Shown piece after piece: positions 1 to 8,254 of a stretch of 64,000 nucleotides of DNA (position 1 is its first letter; every line of letters starts with the position of its first letter). Source of the DNA: Spongiactinospora rosea. GTDB taxonomy: Bacteria > Actinomycetota > Actinomycetes > Streptosporangiales > Streptosporangiaceae. Both the position numbers and the translations under genes were made by a program. Where the stretch lies: contig NZ_QMEY01000031.1 in NCBI RefSeq assembly GCF_003315795.1, positions 1 to 64,000 on the forward strand, in the 5' to 3' direction. The notes under the pieces are model-generated. The model worked only from the letters and a program-made list of their open reading frames with translations. It ran no database searches and was not told the DNA's origin.

Positions 1-1
1 G

Positions 2-217
2 GTCCGCCACGCCCTGGCGGCTCGCGGCCAGGCCAAGATGGACGGCTTGTACGCCGGACGGCCCGCCGTGCCCACCGGCAAGCTCATCCTCGACGCGCTG
101 GCCGGTATCCGGCTGATCCCGGGCACCGGCCAATCACCCCCGATCATCCCGCACCCCACCGATCTCCAACTCGATCTCCTGGACCTCCTCGACATCGATC
201 CACGAGACCTCCGCTGA
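2..217 (+). CDS. Transposase-like protein, C-terminal fragment (5' end outside window)
   Basis: An open frame enters from the left edge and stops with TGA at 215-217. The 71 visible residues include the segments KMDGLYAGRPAVPTGKLI and DALAGIRLIPGTG and end in a leucine- and aspartate-rich tail (LDLLDIDPRDLR). By memory this resembles the C-terminus of IS1634/IS4-type transposases of actinomycetes, but no DDE catalytic residue is visible in the fragment. It lies 127 bases before a subtilase frame that lacks a signal peptide, so an insertion here may have removed the 5' end of that gene. It could also be the end of another DNA-interacting protein. Confidence 0.4.
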   Translation, partial: VRHALAARGQAKMDGLYAGRPAVPTGKLILDALAGIRLIPGTGQSPPIIPHPTDLQLDLLDLLDIDPRDLR

Positions 218-344
218 AGATCACTCACGTGCGGAAAACGGGGCTAGCGCGAGTGGGTCCCCGGGTACGGCCGAGGGGCAGGGCTCGCAGGTCAGGTCGG
301 GGTATCGCCCTCTACAGGGTGTCGGTGGACCGGCCGCAGGAGGC

Positions 345-3300
345 GTGAAGACCGTCACGCTCATCACGGGAGACCAGGTAAGGATCTCCTCTTCAGGCTA
401 CTCGGTCCGGCCCGGCAAGGGCCGTAAGGTTCAGTTCTCCGCGATCCGGAAGAAGGACCATCTGATGGTCCTCCCATCCGACGCGGCCCCGCTGATCGCG
501 CGCGGACTGCTGGATGAGCGGCTGTTCGACGTCACGCAGCTCATCGAATGGAAGTACGACGACGCGCACCGCAAGGACGTCCCCGTCATCGCCCGCACGA
601 CCGGCGCGGCGGCGGCGACGTTCCGGTTATCCGGTGCGCCGGCTCCCTCCTGGCGCAGCGGGGCGCTCGGGCTGGCGGCGGTCAAGGTCCCCAAGGAGGA
701 CGCGACCACGGCGTGGCAGGCGCTGAGCGGCGGCGCGAACGCCCGGTCGCTGGCGGGCGGGGTCGGCCGGCTGTGGCTGGACGGTAGGCGGATGCCGTCC
801 CTGGACAAGAGCGTGGCGCAGGTCGGTGCGCCGGAGGCGTGGAAGAGCGGGTACACCGGCAAGGGTGTGACCGTCGCGGTCCTGGACACCGGCTACGACC
901 CGGCTCACCCCGACCTGAAGGGCGTGGTCACGCACAGCAAGAGCTTCAGCAGCGACGAGCCGGACGTCAATGACCACGTCGGCCATGGCACCCACGTGGC
1001 CTCGACGATCGCGGGAACGGGAGCGGCCTCCGGCGGGAAGTACCGGGGTGTCGCGCCGGACGCCAAAATCGCGGTCGGCAAGGTGCTCGGCGAGTTCGGC
1101 GGAAGTGAATCGGAGATCGCCGCAGGCATGGAATGGGCGGCGAACGAGGTCAAGGCCAAGGTCGTCAACATGAGCCTCGGCGGGGCCGACACCCAGACGC
1201 TCGATCCGCTCGAAGAGGCGGTGAACGTCCTCAGCGAGCGGACGGGCGCGCTGTTCGTGATCGCGGCCGGTAACGCCGGCGCGGTGCCCGGTGCGGTGGG
1301 CAGCCTGGGCAGCGCGGATGCCGCGCTGACCGTGGGCGCGGTGGACAAGCAGGACCAGATGGCCGAGTTCTCCAGCCGCGGCCCACGGGTCGGCGACGGC
1401 GCGATCAAACCGGAGATCACCGCGCCTGGCGTCGACATCACCGCCGCGGTTCCGGGCGGGGCCGAAGGCGCTTATGACGCATATTCCGGTACCTCGATGG
1501 CGACGCCGCACGTCGCGGGCGCTGCGGCGATCCTGGCCCAGCGGCAGCCGGACTGGCGGGGAGAGCGGCTGAAGTCGGCGCTGATCAGCAGTGCCACCCC
1601 CAAGACCGACGCCGACGCGTTCGCGCAGGGCGCGGGACGATTGGAGGCGGCCAAGGCGCTCACCCAGACCGTGGTCACCCTCCCCGGCAACGTCTCCGCG
1701 GTGCTCAGGTATCCGCACGAGAAGGGCCAGCAGACCACCAAGACCATCACCTACACCAACACCGGCGACGCCCCCGTCACCTTCGACCTGGCCATCGCGC
1801 CCGTCGGAGGCGGCGCACTCCCCAAAGGGGTGCTGAGCCTGTCGGCCGACCGGGTCACGGTGCCCGCCAAGGGTGAGGCGTCGGTCACCGTCACCGTGGC
1901 GGCGGACGGGATCACACCGGGCGCGTACGCGGGAGTGGTCACCGCGACCGCGGGCGACACGGTGGTGCGCACCCTGGCCGGTGCGTACGTCGAGCCGGAG
2001 TCCTATGACCTGACCGTCACCACCAAGGGCGGAGCGCCCGGCCAGGCAGGCTACGTGGTCGCCGTCAACTTCGAAACGGAGTGGCTGGAGTTCATCGAGC
2101 TTCGTGACGGCGCCGGCACGGTCCGGCTGCCCGCGGGTGAATGGTACCTGCGCGCCCTGGTCTCCGAGGGAGAGGACAAGGCGACCATCGCCCAGCCGCC
2201 GCCGTTCCGGCTCAGCGAGCAGACCAGGCAGGTGACGTTCGATCTCGCAGCGGGCAAGGAGGTCGTCCAGACCATCGACGACCCGGCCGCCCGGCGGGAC
2301 GCCCAGGGCGTCTCGGCCATTCAGCGCAAGGGGGACGCGTGGATCGGCTTCTACCTGCTGGCGTTGGAAGGCAAGATCTTCGTCGTGCCGTCACAGGTGC
2401 CCGGTCTGTCGTTCATGGCACAATCGACGCTGGTCAAGGCGGATACGACGCCCAGCCCCTACCGGTACGACCTCGTCAACACCGTCGAGGGCGGTCTGCC
2501 CGGCGACCCGGTGTACACGAGTAGAAGAGCGGACCTCGCCAAGGTGACGGCGACCTACCGGGGCGCGGGCGTACCGGCGAGTGGCGCCGCGCTGGTCGGC
2601 CGGCTCGATGACTGGCTCATCGACACCCCCGTGCGCGTGCCCGCGAAGCTCGTCCACTACCGGTCCGTCGTCAAGGGCCTCAAGTGGGGATCCCAGCTCT
2701 CTCTGTACGACGAGAGCGGCGGGCAGACGATCCAGGACTCGGGCAGGGAGGTGACCCGCGGGTCGCACACCGAGCTGTGGAACACCGCCGTGCTCGGCGC
2801 GGCGCAGTCCCCCTGGTCCCTCCGTGAGCGTGATCTCCTCCAGCTCGACAGCACGCTGTTCTCCGACTCAGGGGCAGGACGCGCCGGCTGGGAGGACAAC
2901 TCCTCGGTCGCGCTCACCCTGGCCAAGGACGGCAAGGAACTCGCCAGGGAAGCGTGCGAGCCGCCGTTCGCGGGAATCTGCTTCATCGGCACGGAGGTGC
3001 CGCCCGAGGAGTCGGTCTACACGGCGACGATGTCGGGACGGCGGCAGGTGCCGTACGCCTCGCTGTCCACCGCCGTGGACGCCAAGTTGACCTTCCGCTC
3101 CGGCAGCACGGCGGAGATCACGCCGCTGTCCCTGCTGCACGTGCGGATGGCCCCGCAGGGCCTCGACGAGTTGAACCGGGCCAGGCGCTCCGTGCTCACC
3201 CCGATCAGGCTTCTGGTCGAGCGGCCGGGAGTGGCCTCGGACAAGATCCGGCCGAAGGCCGAGGTCTCCTTCGACGAGGGCAGGACCTGGCGGGCCGCCC

Positions 3301-3443
3301 CGGTGGCCCGGGTGCACGGACAGTGGACGGCGCTGGTCCGCAACCCGGCGGCGGGCGACTTCGTGTCGCTGCGCGTCTCGGCGGGCTCGGGTGACACCAC
3401 GTTCGCCCAGACCGTCATCAGGGCCTACGGGCTGACCTCGTAA
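345..3443 (+). CDS. S8 family serine peptidase (subtilase), probably 5'-truncated
   Basis: This 1032-residue protein has a subtilisin-type catalytic domain at about residues 165-440. The triad is Asp181 in VLDTGYD, His214 in GHGTHVA and Ser384 in SGTSMATPHVAG, and the oxyanion Asn lies in AAGNAG. The long C-terminal part looks like beta-sandwich domains typical of large secreted actinobacterial subtilases. The N-terminus (MKTVTLITGDQV) matches the region that normally follows a signal peptide and propeptide start, yet no signal sequence is present. The same frame stays open upstream to the transposase-like fragment without an ATG or GTG. The GTG start at 345 has AGGAGG only one base away, which is too close for normal initiation. 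It may therefore be a disrupted gene whose product is not secreted. The catalytic assignment is firm; the start is not. Confidence 0.85.
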   Translation: MKTVTLITGDQVRISSSGYSVRPGKGRKVQFSAIRKKDHLMVLPSDAAPLIARGLLDERLFDVTQLIEWKYDDAHRKDVPVIARTTGAAAATFRLSGAPAPSWRSGALGLAAVKVPKEDATTAWQALSGGANARSLAGGVGRLWLDGRRMPSLDKSVAQVGAPEAWKSGYTGKGVTVAVLDTGYDPAHPDLKGVVTHSKSFSSDEPDVNDHVGHGTHVASTIAGTGAASGGKYRGVAPDAKIAVGKVLGEFGGSESEIAAGMEWAANEVKAKVVNMSLGGADTQTLDPLEEAVNVLSERTGALFVIAAGNAGAVPGAVGSLGSADAALTVGAVDKQDQMAEFSSRGPRVGDGAIKPEITAPGVDITAAVPGGAEGAYDAYSGTSMATPHVAGAAAILAQRQPDWRGERLKSALISSATPKTDADAFAQGAGRLEAAKALTQTVVTLPGNVSAVLRYPHEKGQQTTKTITYTNTGDAPVTFDLAIAPVGGGALPKGVLSLSADRVTVPAKGEASVTVTVAADGITPGAYAGVVTATAGDTVVRTLAGAYVEPESYDLTVTTKGGAPGQAGYVVAVNFETEWLEFIELRDGAGTVRLPAGEWYLRALVSEGEDKATIAQPPPFRLSEQTRQVTFDLAAGKEVVQTIDDPAARRDAQGVSAIQRKGDAWIGFYLLALEGKIFVVPSQVPGLSFMAQSTLVKADTTPSPYRYDLVNTVEGGLPGDPVYTSRRADLAKVTATYRGAGVPASGAALVGRLDDWLIDTPVRVPAKLVHYRSVVKGLKWGSQLSLYDESGGQTIQDSGREVTRGSHTELWNTAVLGAAQSPWSLRERDLLQLDSTLFSDSGAGRAGWEDNSSVALTLAKDGKELAREACEPPFAGICFIGTEVPPEESVYTATMSGRRQVPYASLSTAVDAKLTFRSGSTAEITPLSLLHVRMAPQGLDELNRARRSVLTPIRLLVERPGVASDKIRPKAEVSFDEGRTWRAAPVARVHGQWTALVRNPAAGDFVSLRVSAGSGDTTFAQTVIRAYGLTS

Positions 3444-3447
3444 GAAT

Positions 3448-3487
3448 CGTTCGCGGGCGCGCGTCACCACGAGCGCGCCCGCGAACG
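3448..3487. terminator. Bidirectional terminator between convergent genes
   Basis: A perfect 15-bp inverted repeat (3448-3462 and 3473-3487, arm CGTTCGCGGGCGCGC) with a 10-base loop lies just after the subtilase stop and just before the stop of the opposing nagZ gene. It can serve both strands. There is no T-tract, as is usual in high-GC actinomycetes. Confidence 0.8.
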
Positions 3488-3492
3488 ACGCT

Positions 3493-4953
3493 CTACGTCA
3501 GCAGGTGGGCCACCGCCCGGAAGGAGGCGCGGGAGACACCGTGGGTGGCGATGTGGACGGCTCCGGCGGGCGGCCCGGGGACGCCGGTCTCGACGACGAT
3601 GAGGTCGGGACGCCGCCGTACCGCCTCGGCGGTCAGCTCGCCGACCCAGGCGTGGCGGACCGCGTCGTGCGCCACCAGGACCACCGGGCCCGGCACGCCG
3701 AGGTCGGGCAGCCGGGGGTCGGCGGCGGTGACGGTGTGGGAACGGGTGCCCGGCAGTACGCCGGACAGCGCGCCCGCCAGGCCGGACGGTACGTCGCCAT
3801 CGACGGCGAGCGTCATACGCGGGGCGAGGTCCACGACCAGCGGCGGAGCGGAAAGCACCGGATCGGGCAGCGGGCCCGCGGCGGTGACGCGAAGGGCGGC
3901 CCGGGCCGCCGCGAGGCCGAGTTCGTGGTCGGGCGGGGCGGTGTCGGGGGCCGCCTCGGCGTGCCAGCGGGCCAGGTCGAGCACCCGGGAGGCGGCCTGT
4001 GCCAGCCGGGACTCCGCCAGCGTGCCCGCGTGGACCGCCGCGACGATCGCGTCGCGCAGCGCGAGGACGCTCTCCCCGTCGGGTGAGGTGGCCCCCGCGC
4101 AGATCGCGTCGGCCCCCGCGGCGAGCGCCCTGACCGCGATCTCGCCGGGGGAGTGCAGGGCGGCCACCGCGCGCATCTCGATCGCGTCGGTGACCAGCAT
4201 GCCGGTGAAGCCGAGTTCGTCGCGCAGGAGTCCGGTGAGTATCCGGTGGCTGAACGTGGCGGGCTGTTCGGGGTCCAGTGCGGGCACCAGCAGGTGGCCG
4301 CACATCACCGCGCGCACGCCCGCGTCGATCGCCGCGCGGAACGGCGGCAGGTCCCGTTCGCGTAGCAGGGCGAGCGGCGCGTGTACGGCGGGCAGGCCGT
4401 GGTGGGAGTCGGTGACGGTGTCGCCGTGCCCGGGGAAGTGCTTGGCGCACGCCGCCACCCCGGTGCCCTGCAGCCCGTTCACCCAGGCCGCGGTGTGCGC
4501 GGCCACCGGTCCGGGTTCCGCGCCGAAGGAGCGGATGCCGATCACCGGGTTGGCCGCGTCGGCGTTGACGTCGGCCACCGGGGCGTAGTCGAGGGTGATC
4601 CCGGCCCTGGCCAGCATGCGCCCGATCTGGCGGGCCACCAGTTCGGTGCGGCCGGTGTCGCCGCCCACGCCGAGCGCCAGGTTGCCCGGCCAGGAACTGC
4701 CCGTCCGGGCCTCCATCCGGGTGACGACCCCGCCCTCCTCGTCCACCGCGACGACGACTTGGGGATTGCCGGCGCGGATCGCGGCGACCAGTTCGGCGGC
4801 CTGGTCCGCGTCCGTGATGTTCCTGGCGAACAGCACGGTGCCGCCCAGCCCTTCGCCGAGCGCGCGGCGCAGCCAGGTGGGCGGGGTGGTGCCGTGGAAG
4901 CCGGGCTGCAGCACGGTCATGGCCAGCCTGCCGAGGTCAGGGCTGCGGTGCAT
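3493..4953 (-). CDS. nagZ: Beta-N-acetylhexosaminidase, glycoside hydrolase family 3 (NagZ type)
   Basis: This 486-residue enzyme removes N-acetylglucosamine from peptidoglycan fragments or chitooligosaccharides. The NagZ hallmark KHFPGHGDT is at residues 171-179, followed by a DSHHGLP loop that supplies the His/Asp acid-base dyad of this subfamily. The likely nucleophile Asp is in LVTDAIEM, and DEEGG at about 71-75 contributes to the substrate pocket. The barrel is followed by a C-terminal domain as in the longer actinobacterial NagZ proteins. No signal peptide is visible, which suggests a cytoplasmic recycling role. The ATG start has a GGGGGACC stretch upstream. It converges with the subtilase gene across a strong terminator. 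Confidence 0.88.
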   Translation of the reverse strand: MHRSPDLGRLAMTVLQPGFHGTTPPTWLRRALGEGLGGTVLFARNITDADQAAELVAAIRAGNPQVVVAVDEEGGVVTRMEARTGSSWPGNLALGVGGDTGRTELVARQIGRMLARAGITLDYAPVADVNADAANPVIGIRSFGAEPGPVAAHTAAWVNGLQGTGVAACAKHFPGHGDTVTDSHHGLPAVHAPLALLRERDLPPFRAAIDAGVRAVMCGHLLVPALDPEQPATFSHRILTGLLRDELGFTGMLVTDAIEMRAVAALHSPGEIAVRALAAGADAICAGATSPDGESVLALRDAIVAAVHAGTLAESRLAQAASRVLDLARWHAEAAPDTAPPDHELGLAAARAALRVTAAGPLPDPVLSAPPLVVDLAPRMTLAVDGDVPSGLAGALSGVLPGTRSHTVTAADPRLPDLGVPGPVVLVAHDAVRHAWVGELTAEAVRRRPDLIVVETGVPGPPAGAVHIATHGVSRASFRAVAHLLT

Positions 4954-5031
4954 TCAAGGTCCCCCGCCGTGTAGGAAATCTACGCGGACTTTACCGTGAT
5001 GAAAACACCCGCCGTTGGGGAATCCGGCGAG

Positions 5032-5076
5032 CGCGCCCGCCGGCCGCCGCGCGAGGCGGGGGCCGGCGGAGGCGCG
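5032..5076 (-). terminator. Probable terminator after ridA-like gene
   Basis: An interrupted GC-rich inverted repeat (CGCGCC plus CGCCGGCC at 5032-5045, partner at 5061-5076 with a two-base bulge) sits immediately downstream of the RidA-like stop codon on the minus strand. Confidence 0.5.
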
Positions 5077-5081
5077 GGTGC

Positions 5082-5471
5082 TCAGTCGCCGGTGTAGAGG
5101 ATGGCGTCGATCTCGATGTCGAAGCCGTTGAGCGCCACCGGCAGGGTGGTCCTGACCGGCGGGTCGGGGTGGCCGAAGTACTCGGCGTAGATCTCGTTCA
5201 TCTCCGCGAAGTCGGCGAAGTCGCGCAGGTACACGCCGACCCGTACGGCCTGCGTCAGGTCCGCGCCCGCCGCCTCCGCGACGCGCGCCAGGTTCTCGAA
5301 CGCCGCCCTGGCCTGGTCGGCGAACGCCCCGCGCACCCACGTGCCGTCGGGCAGTACGGGGCAGGCGCCCGCCAGGTACACGTGGTCGCCGGCGACGACC
5401 GCCTGGGAGTACGGGCCTCCGGGAGGGGCCGCCTTGTCCGTGCTGATGGCCTTCTTGGGCATATCGTTCAC
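5082..5471 (-). CDS. RidA (YjgF/YER057c/UK114) family enamine/imine deaminase
   Basis: This 129-residue protein has the full RidA fold length. Arg107 in PPVRTTLPV corresponds to the Arg that binds the substrate carboxylate in deaminating RidA proteins, and a Glu follows in GFDIEIDA. Known members hydrolyse reactive 2-aminoacrylate-type imines made by PLP enzymes. The GTG start at 5471 overlaps the stop of the ABC ATPase gene (GTGA). An internal ATG at 5462 is better spaced from an AAAGG sequence and may be the real start (126 residues). Coupling to an ABC ATPase and a YheO-type regulator suggests a role in use of an amino compound, but the substrate is unknown. Confidence 0.85.
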   Translation of the reverse strand: MNDMPKKAISTDKAAPPGGPYSQAVVAGDHVYLAGACPVLPDGTWVRGAFADQARAAFENLARVAEAAGADLTQAVRVGVYLRDFADFAEMNEIYAEYFGHPDPPVRTTLPVALNGFDIEIDAILYTGD

Positions 5472-6577
5472 CTTTCAGTAGTGATGGTCGGGCGCGTGAC
5501 GGACTCGATCCGCTTTCCGGTGCGGCGGTCGAACCAGGGGGCGCCGGTCAGGTCGGGCCGGACGCGGCACGGGTCTCCGGGGGCGAAGCGGACATCGCCG
5601 GGTATCCGGGCGTGGTGCAGATCGCCGGAGCGTCCCGGCGGGCCGAGCCGGAAGGCGACCACGCTCTCGGCGCCCCGCCGTTCGACCCCGGCCACCTGCG
5701 CGGGCACGCCTTCGCCGTCCGGCGGGCCCACTGTCACCCTTTCGGCGCGTACGCCGATCAGGACGTCGTCCCCCGCCCCGCCGAACAGCGGGCCGGGCAA
5801 CAGGTTCATCGGCGGGCTGCCGACGAACCGGGCCACGAACGTGTTCGCCGGGCTCTCGTAGACCTCGCCGGGCGTGCCGTACTGCTGCACCACGCCGTCG
5901 TTGAGCACGATGACGCGCGTGGCCATGCTCATCGCCTCGTCCTGGTCGTGGGTGACGTAGACGAAGCTCGTGCCCGTCCGGTGGTAGAGCGCGCCGATCT
6001 CGGCGCGCAACTCGGTGCGCAGCGGCCCGTCCAGGCCGGTCAGCGGCTCGTCCAGCAGGTACAGCGACGGTTCGCGGACCAGCTCACGGGCGAGGGCCAC
6101 CCGGCGGCGCTGGCCGCCGGACAGCGCCCGGGGGCGGCGGTCCAGGAACTCGGTGACCCGCATCGACGCGGCCGCCCGCTCGATCCGCCGGTTGACCTCG
6201 GCGTCGCGCACGAAGGCCCGGCGCAGCGCCCGGCCCGCCACCGGCAGGTGGTGGTACCAGCGGAAGCGGCCGACCATCAGCGGGAACGCGATGTTCGCCC
6301 GGACCGACAGGTGCGGATAGAGCGCGGCGGACTGGAAGACGAAGGCGACGTCGCGCTGGTCGGGGGCCAGGTCGTTCACCTTCCTTCCGTCGAACTCCAA
6401 GGTCCCGCCGGTGAGGCCGGTCAGCCCGGCGATCATCCTGAGCATGGTGGACTTGCCGCTTCCGGACGGGCCGAGCAGTACGAGGAACTCACCGTCGGGG
6501 ATCTCCGCGTCGAACCTCTCGATGACCGTGACGTCCCCGAACGACTTGGTGACCCCCGCGAAGCGAATCCTCGGCAT
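5468..6577 (-). CDS. ABC transporter ATP-binding protein (sugar/polyamine/iron type, TOBE domain)
   Basis: This 369-residue ATPase has Walker A GPSGSGKS at residues 36-43, signature LSGGQRRRVALARE, Walker B YLLDEP, D-loop GLDG and switch His in VYVTHDQDE. The C-terminal 120 residues have the TOBE-like region of the UgpC/MalK/PotA group, including the segment VARFVGSPPMNLLPG. No permease or solute-binding gene is next to it, so it probably serves permeases encoded elsewhere. It has an unusual insertion around residues 100-125 (FRWYHHLPVAGRALRR). It is the first gene of a two-gene unit with the RidA-like gene and is divergent from a PAS/HTH regulator across a 172-base region with clear palindromes. 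Confidence 0.87.
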   Translation of the reverse strand: MPRIRFAGVTKSFGDVTVIERFDAEIPDGEFLVLLGPSGSGKSTMLRMIAGLTGLTGGTLEFDGRKVNDLAPDQRDVAFVFQSAALYPHLSVRANIAFPLMVGRFRWYHHLPVAGRALRRAFVRDAEVNRRIERAAASMRVTEFLDRRPRALSGGQRRRVALARELVREPSLYLLDEPLTGLDGPLRTELRAEIGALYHRTGTSFVYVTHDQDEAMSMATRVIVLNDGVVQQYGTPGEVYESPANTFVARFVGSPPMNLLPGPLFGGAGDDVLIGVRAERVTVGPPDGEGVPAQVAGVERRGAESVVAFRLGPPGRSGDLHHARIPGDVRFAPGDPCRVRPDLTGAPWFDRRTGKRIESVTRPTITTER

Positions 6578-6616
6578 CGCCGCGACCTCTATCCGTTGGA
6601 TCGTTGGCTAGTGTGT

Positions 6617-6654
6617 TCAATCGATTGACAACTCGTCAATGGGGTTAACAGAAT
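6617..6654 (+). promoter_or_regulatory. Promoter and candidate operator between ABC ATPase and YheO-type regulator genes
   Basis: Two overlapping palindromes are visible: TCAATCGATTGA at 6617-6628 (perfect 12 bp) and ATTGAC-AACTC-GTCAAT at 6624-6640. The second contains TTGACA (6625-6630), which with CAGAAT at 6649-6654 (spacer 18) makes a plausible sigma-70-type promoter for the downstream regulator. A repressor bound here would block the -35 region and could also control the divergent ABC gene. Confidence 0.55.
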
Positions 6655-6749
6655 TTCTTCCAACGAATGTGAGGCGGGACGGTGAACCTGCCACACTGAC
6701 CCCAGGCGGCCGGTCCGGCCGCCGCCCCCGGTCCGCTGAAGGAGTCGCG

Positions 6750-7430
6750 ATGCCTGCCGAGCGTGCCCCCGGGCGCACCGCCGCCACCGGGCTCGATGAC
6801 CTCGCGCCGATCCTGCGGCCGGTCATGAAGGCCGTCGCCGCCGCGGTGGGCCCGCACTGCGAGGTCGTGCTGCACGATCTGACCGGCCACGAGATGGAGA
6901 GCACCATCGCCGCCATCGAGAACGGCCACGTCACCGGCCGTTCGGTGGGCGGGCCGTCCACCAACCTCGGCCTTGAGACGCTGCGCAGCGAGGAGGAGGA
7001 CCACGACGAGTTCGGCTACCGCGCCCGCACCGCCGACGGCCGCGACCTGCGATCCTCGTCGGTCTTCATCCGCGACGCCGACGGGCGGGTCATCGCGTCG
7101 CTGTGCGTCAACGTGGACATGACGCCCTTCCACGCGGCCAGGGCGGGCATCGACGAGATCATCGGATCCGCCGACGCCCCCGCCCGCGAGGAGATCTTCG
7201 CCCAGGACATCTCCGAGGTCCTGGACAACCTCATCGAGTCCGCCATCGCCGCCACCGGCAGGACGGTGGCCCTGATGAGCCGCGAGGACAAGATCGCGGT
7301 CCTGCGCTTCCTTGACGACAAGGGCGCGTTCTTCGTCAAACGTTCGGTGGACCGCGTGGCCCGGCGGCTGGGCGTCTCCCGCGTCACCGCATACAACTAC
7401 CTCGACCAGATCCGCGCCGGAACACCGTGA
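6750..7430 (+). CDS. YheO/DauR-like PAS and helix-turn-helix transcriptional regulator
   Basis: This 226-residue protein has an N-terminal YheO-type PAS domain (LRPVMKAVAAAVGPHCEVVL, then GxS and SLCVNVD elements) and a C-terminal helix-turn-helix (VDRVARRLGVSRVTAYNYLD). DauR of Pseudomonas, a member of this family, regulates D-arginine catabolism. The ATG at 6750 is chosen because GAAGGAG (6738-6744) precedes it by five bases; an upstream in-frame ATG at 6639 lies inside the putative operator. Its position opposite an ABC ATPase/RidA pair suggests it controls them in response to an amino acid or amine, which is an inference. Confidence 0.82.
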   Translation: MPAERAPGRTAATGLDDLAPILRPVMKAVAAAVGPHCEVVLHDLTGHEMESTIAAIENGHVTGRSVGGPSTNLGLETLRSEEEDHDEFGYRARTADGRDLRSSSVFIRDADGRVIASLCVNVDMTPFHAARAGIDEIIGSADAPAREEIFAQDISEVLDNLIESAIAATGRTVALMSREDKIAVLRFLDDKGAFFVKRSVDRVARRLGVSRVTAYNYLDQIRAGTP

Positions 7431-7544
7431 CCGGGCGCGGCGGCGCTCAGCCCGGCCCGAACAGCAGGTCGGCGACGCTGTCCGGCTCGTCGCACGGTCA
7501 CCGGCCGCTGCGGGCATCTGGCCGCCGGGGAAGGCGGGATCGCC

Positions 7545-8174
7545 TCACGCCGGGCTGGTGGACGGGCTCGCCTTCCGCCCGGCCGCGGGGTCGATCTTGG
7601 TGAGCAGGTCGAGCATGTGGTCGATCTGCGCGGACAGTCCCTTGCTGAGCTTGCGGGCCTGCTCGACCGTCGCGGGGTTGGTCCCGGTCGAGACCTCGGT
7701 GTTGCACATCTGGACGCCGTCGTCGTGGTGGGCGATCAGCATCTGCAGGAAGTCCCGGTCGAACTCGCCGGGGGGCGCCTTGCGCAGCTTGGCGATGGCC
7801 TTCTTGGCGATCTCCGGCATGCCGCCGTGCGCGGCGTGGGCGTCCTTGCCCACGGTGAGCGGCTGGTTCCAGCCGTACAGGCGCTCGGACATCGCGAAGA
7901 CCTCGGCCGCCTGGGTGACCGCGACGGCCTCGGCCATGGTCTTGACCGTCGGATCGGCGGCCTGCTTGCCGGCCAGCCTGGCGATCTCGATGCTCTGGCG
8001 GTGATGCGGGATCATCATCTGCAGGAACATCACGTCCGCCGCGTTGACCGGGCCGGTGGCCTCCGCCTCCGAGGGGGCGGCGGGCTGCGCCGGCGAACCG
8101 GCCGCCGCGCCGCCCGCACACCCGGCGAGCAGCAGTACGGCGGCGGCGCTCAGCGCCGTGACCAGGCGCTTCAT
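7545..8174 (-). CDS. DUF305 family lipoprotein
   Basis: This 209-residue protein has a lipoprotein signal (MKRLVTALSAAAVLLLAGC, lipidated Cys19), a short Ala/Pro-rich linker and two helical segments with the DUF305 motifs MIPHHRQSIEIA and LIAHHDDGVQMC. The paired His residues suggest metal binding; members of this ferritin-like family occur near copper resistance genes, but the function is unproven. The start is set at the ATG before the signal peptide; the frame upstream lacks any plausible signal. It lies just upstream of the monooxygenase gene on the same strand, so copper handling for that copper enzyme is possible though not shown. Confidence 0.85.
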   Translation of the reverse strand: MKRLVTALSAAAVLLLAGCAGGAAAGSPAQPAAPSEAEATGPVNAADVMFLQMMIPHHRQSIEIARLAGKQAADPTVKTMAEAVAVTQAAEVFAMSERLYGWNQPLTVGKDAHAAHGGMPEIAKKAIAKLRKAPPGEFDRDFLQMLIAHHDDGVQMCNTEVSTGTNPATVEQARKLSKGLSAQIDHMLDLLTKIDPAAGRKASPSTSPA

Positions 8175-8213
8175 ACGGGCTCCCGGGGGGTGGGGGCGGG
8201 GGGCCGATCGGAG

Positions 8214-8252
8214 CGTCCGGGCGGGCGGGGAGGGGATCCGCCCGCCCGGACG
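8214..8252 (-). terminator. Terminator after LPMO gene
   Basis: A perfect 15-bp inverted repeat (8214-8228 and 8238-8252, arm CGTCCGGGCGGGCGG) with a 9-base loop begins two bases after the LPMO stop on the minus strand. It separates that gene from the DUF305 gene. Confidence 0.75.
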
Positions 8253-8254
8253 GG

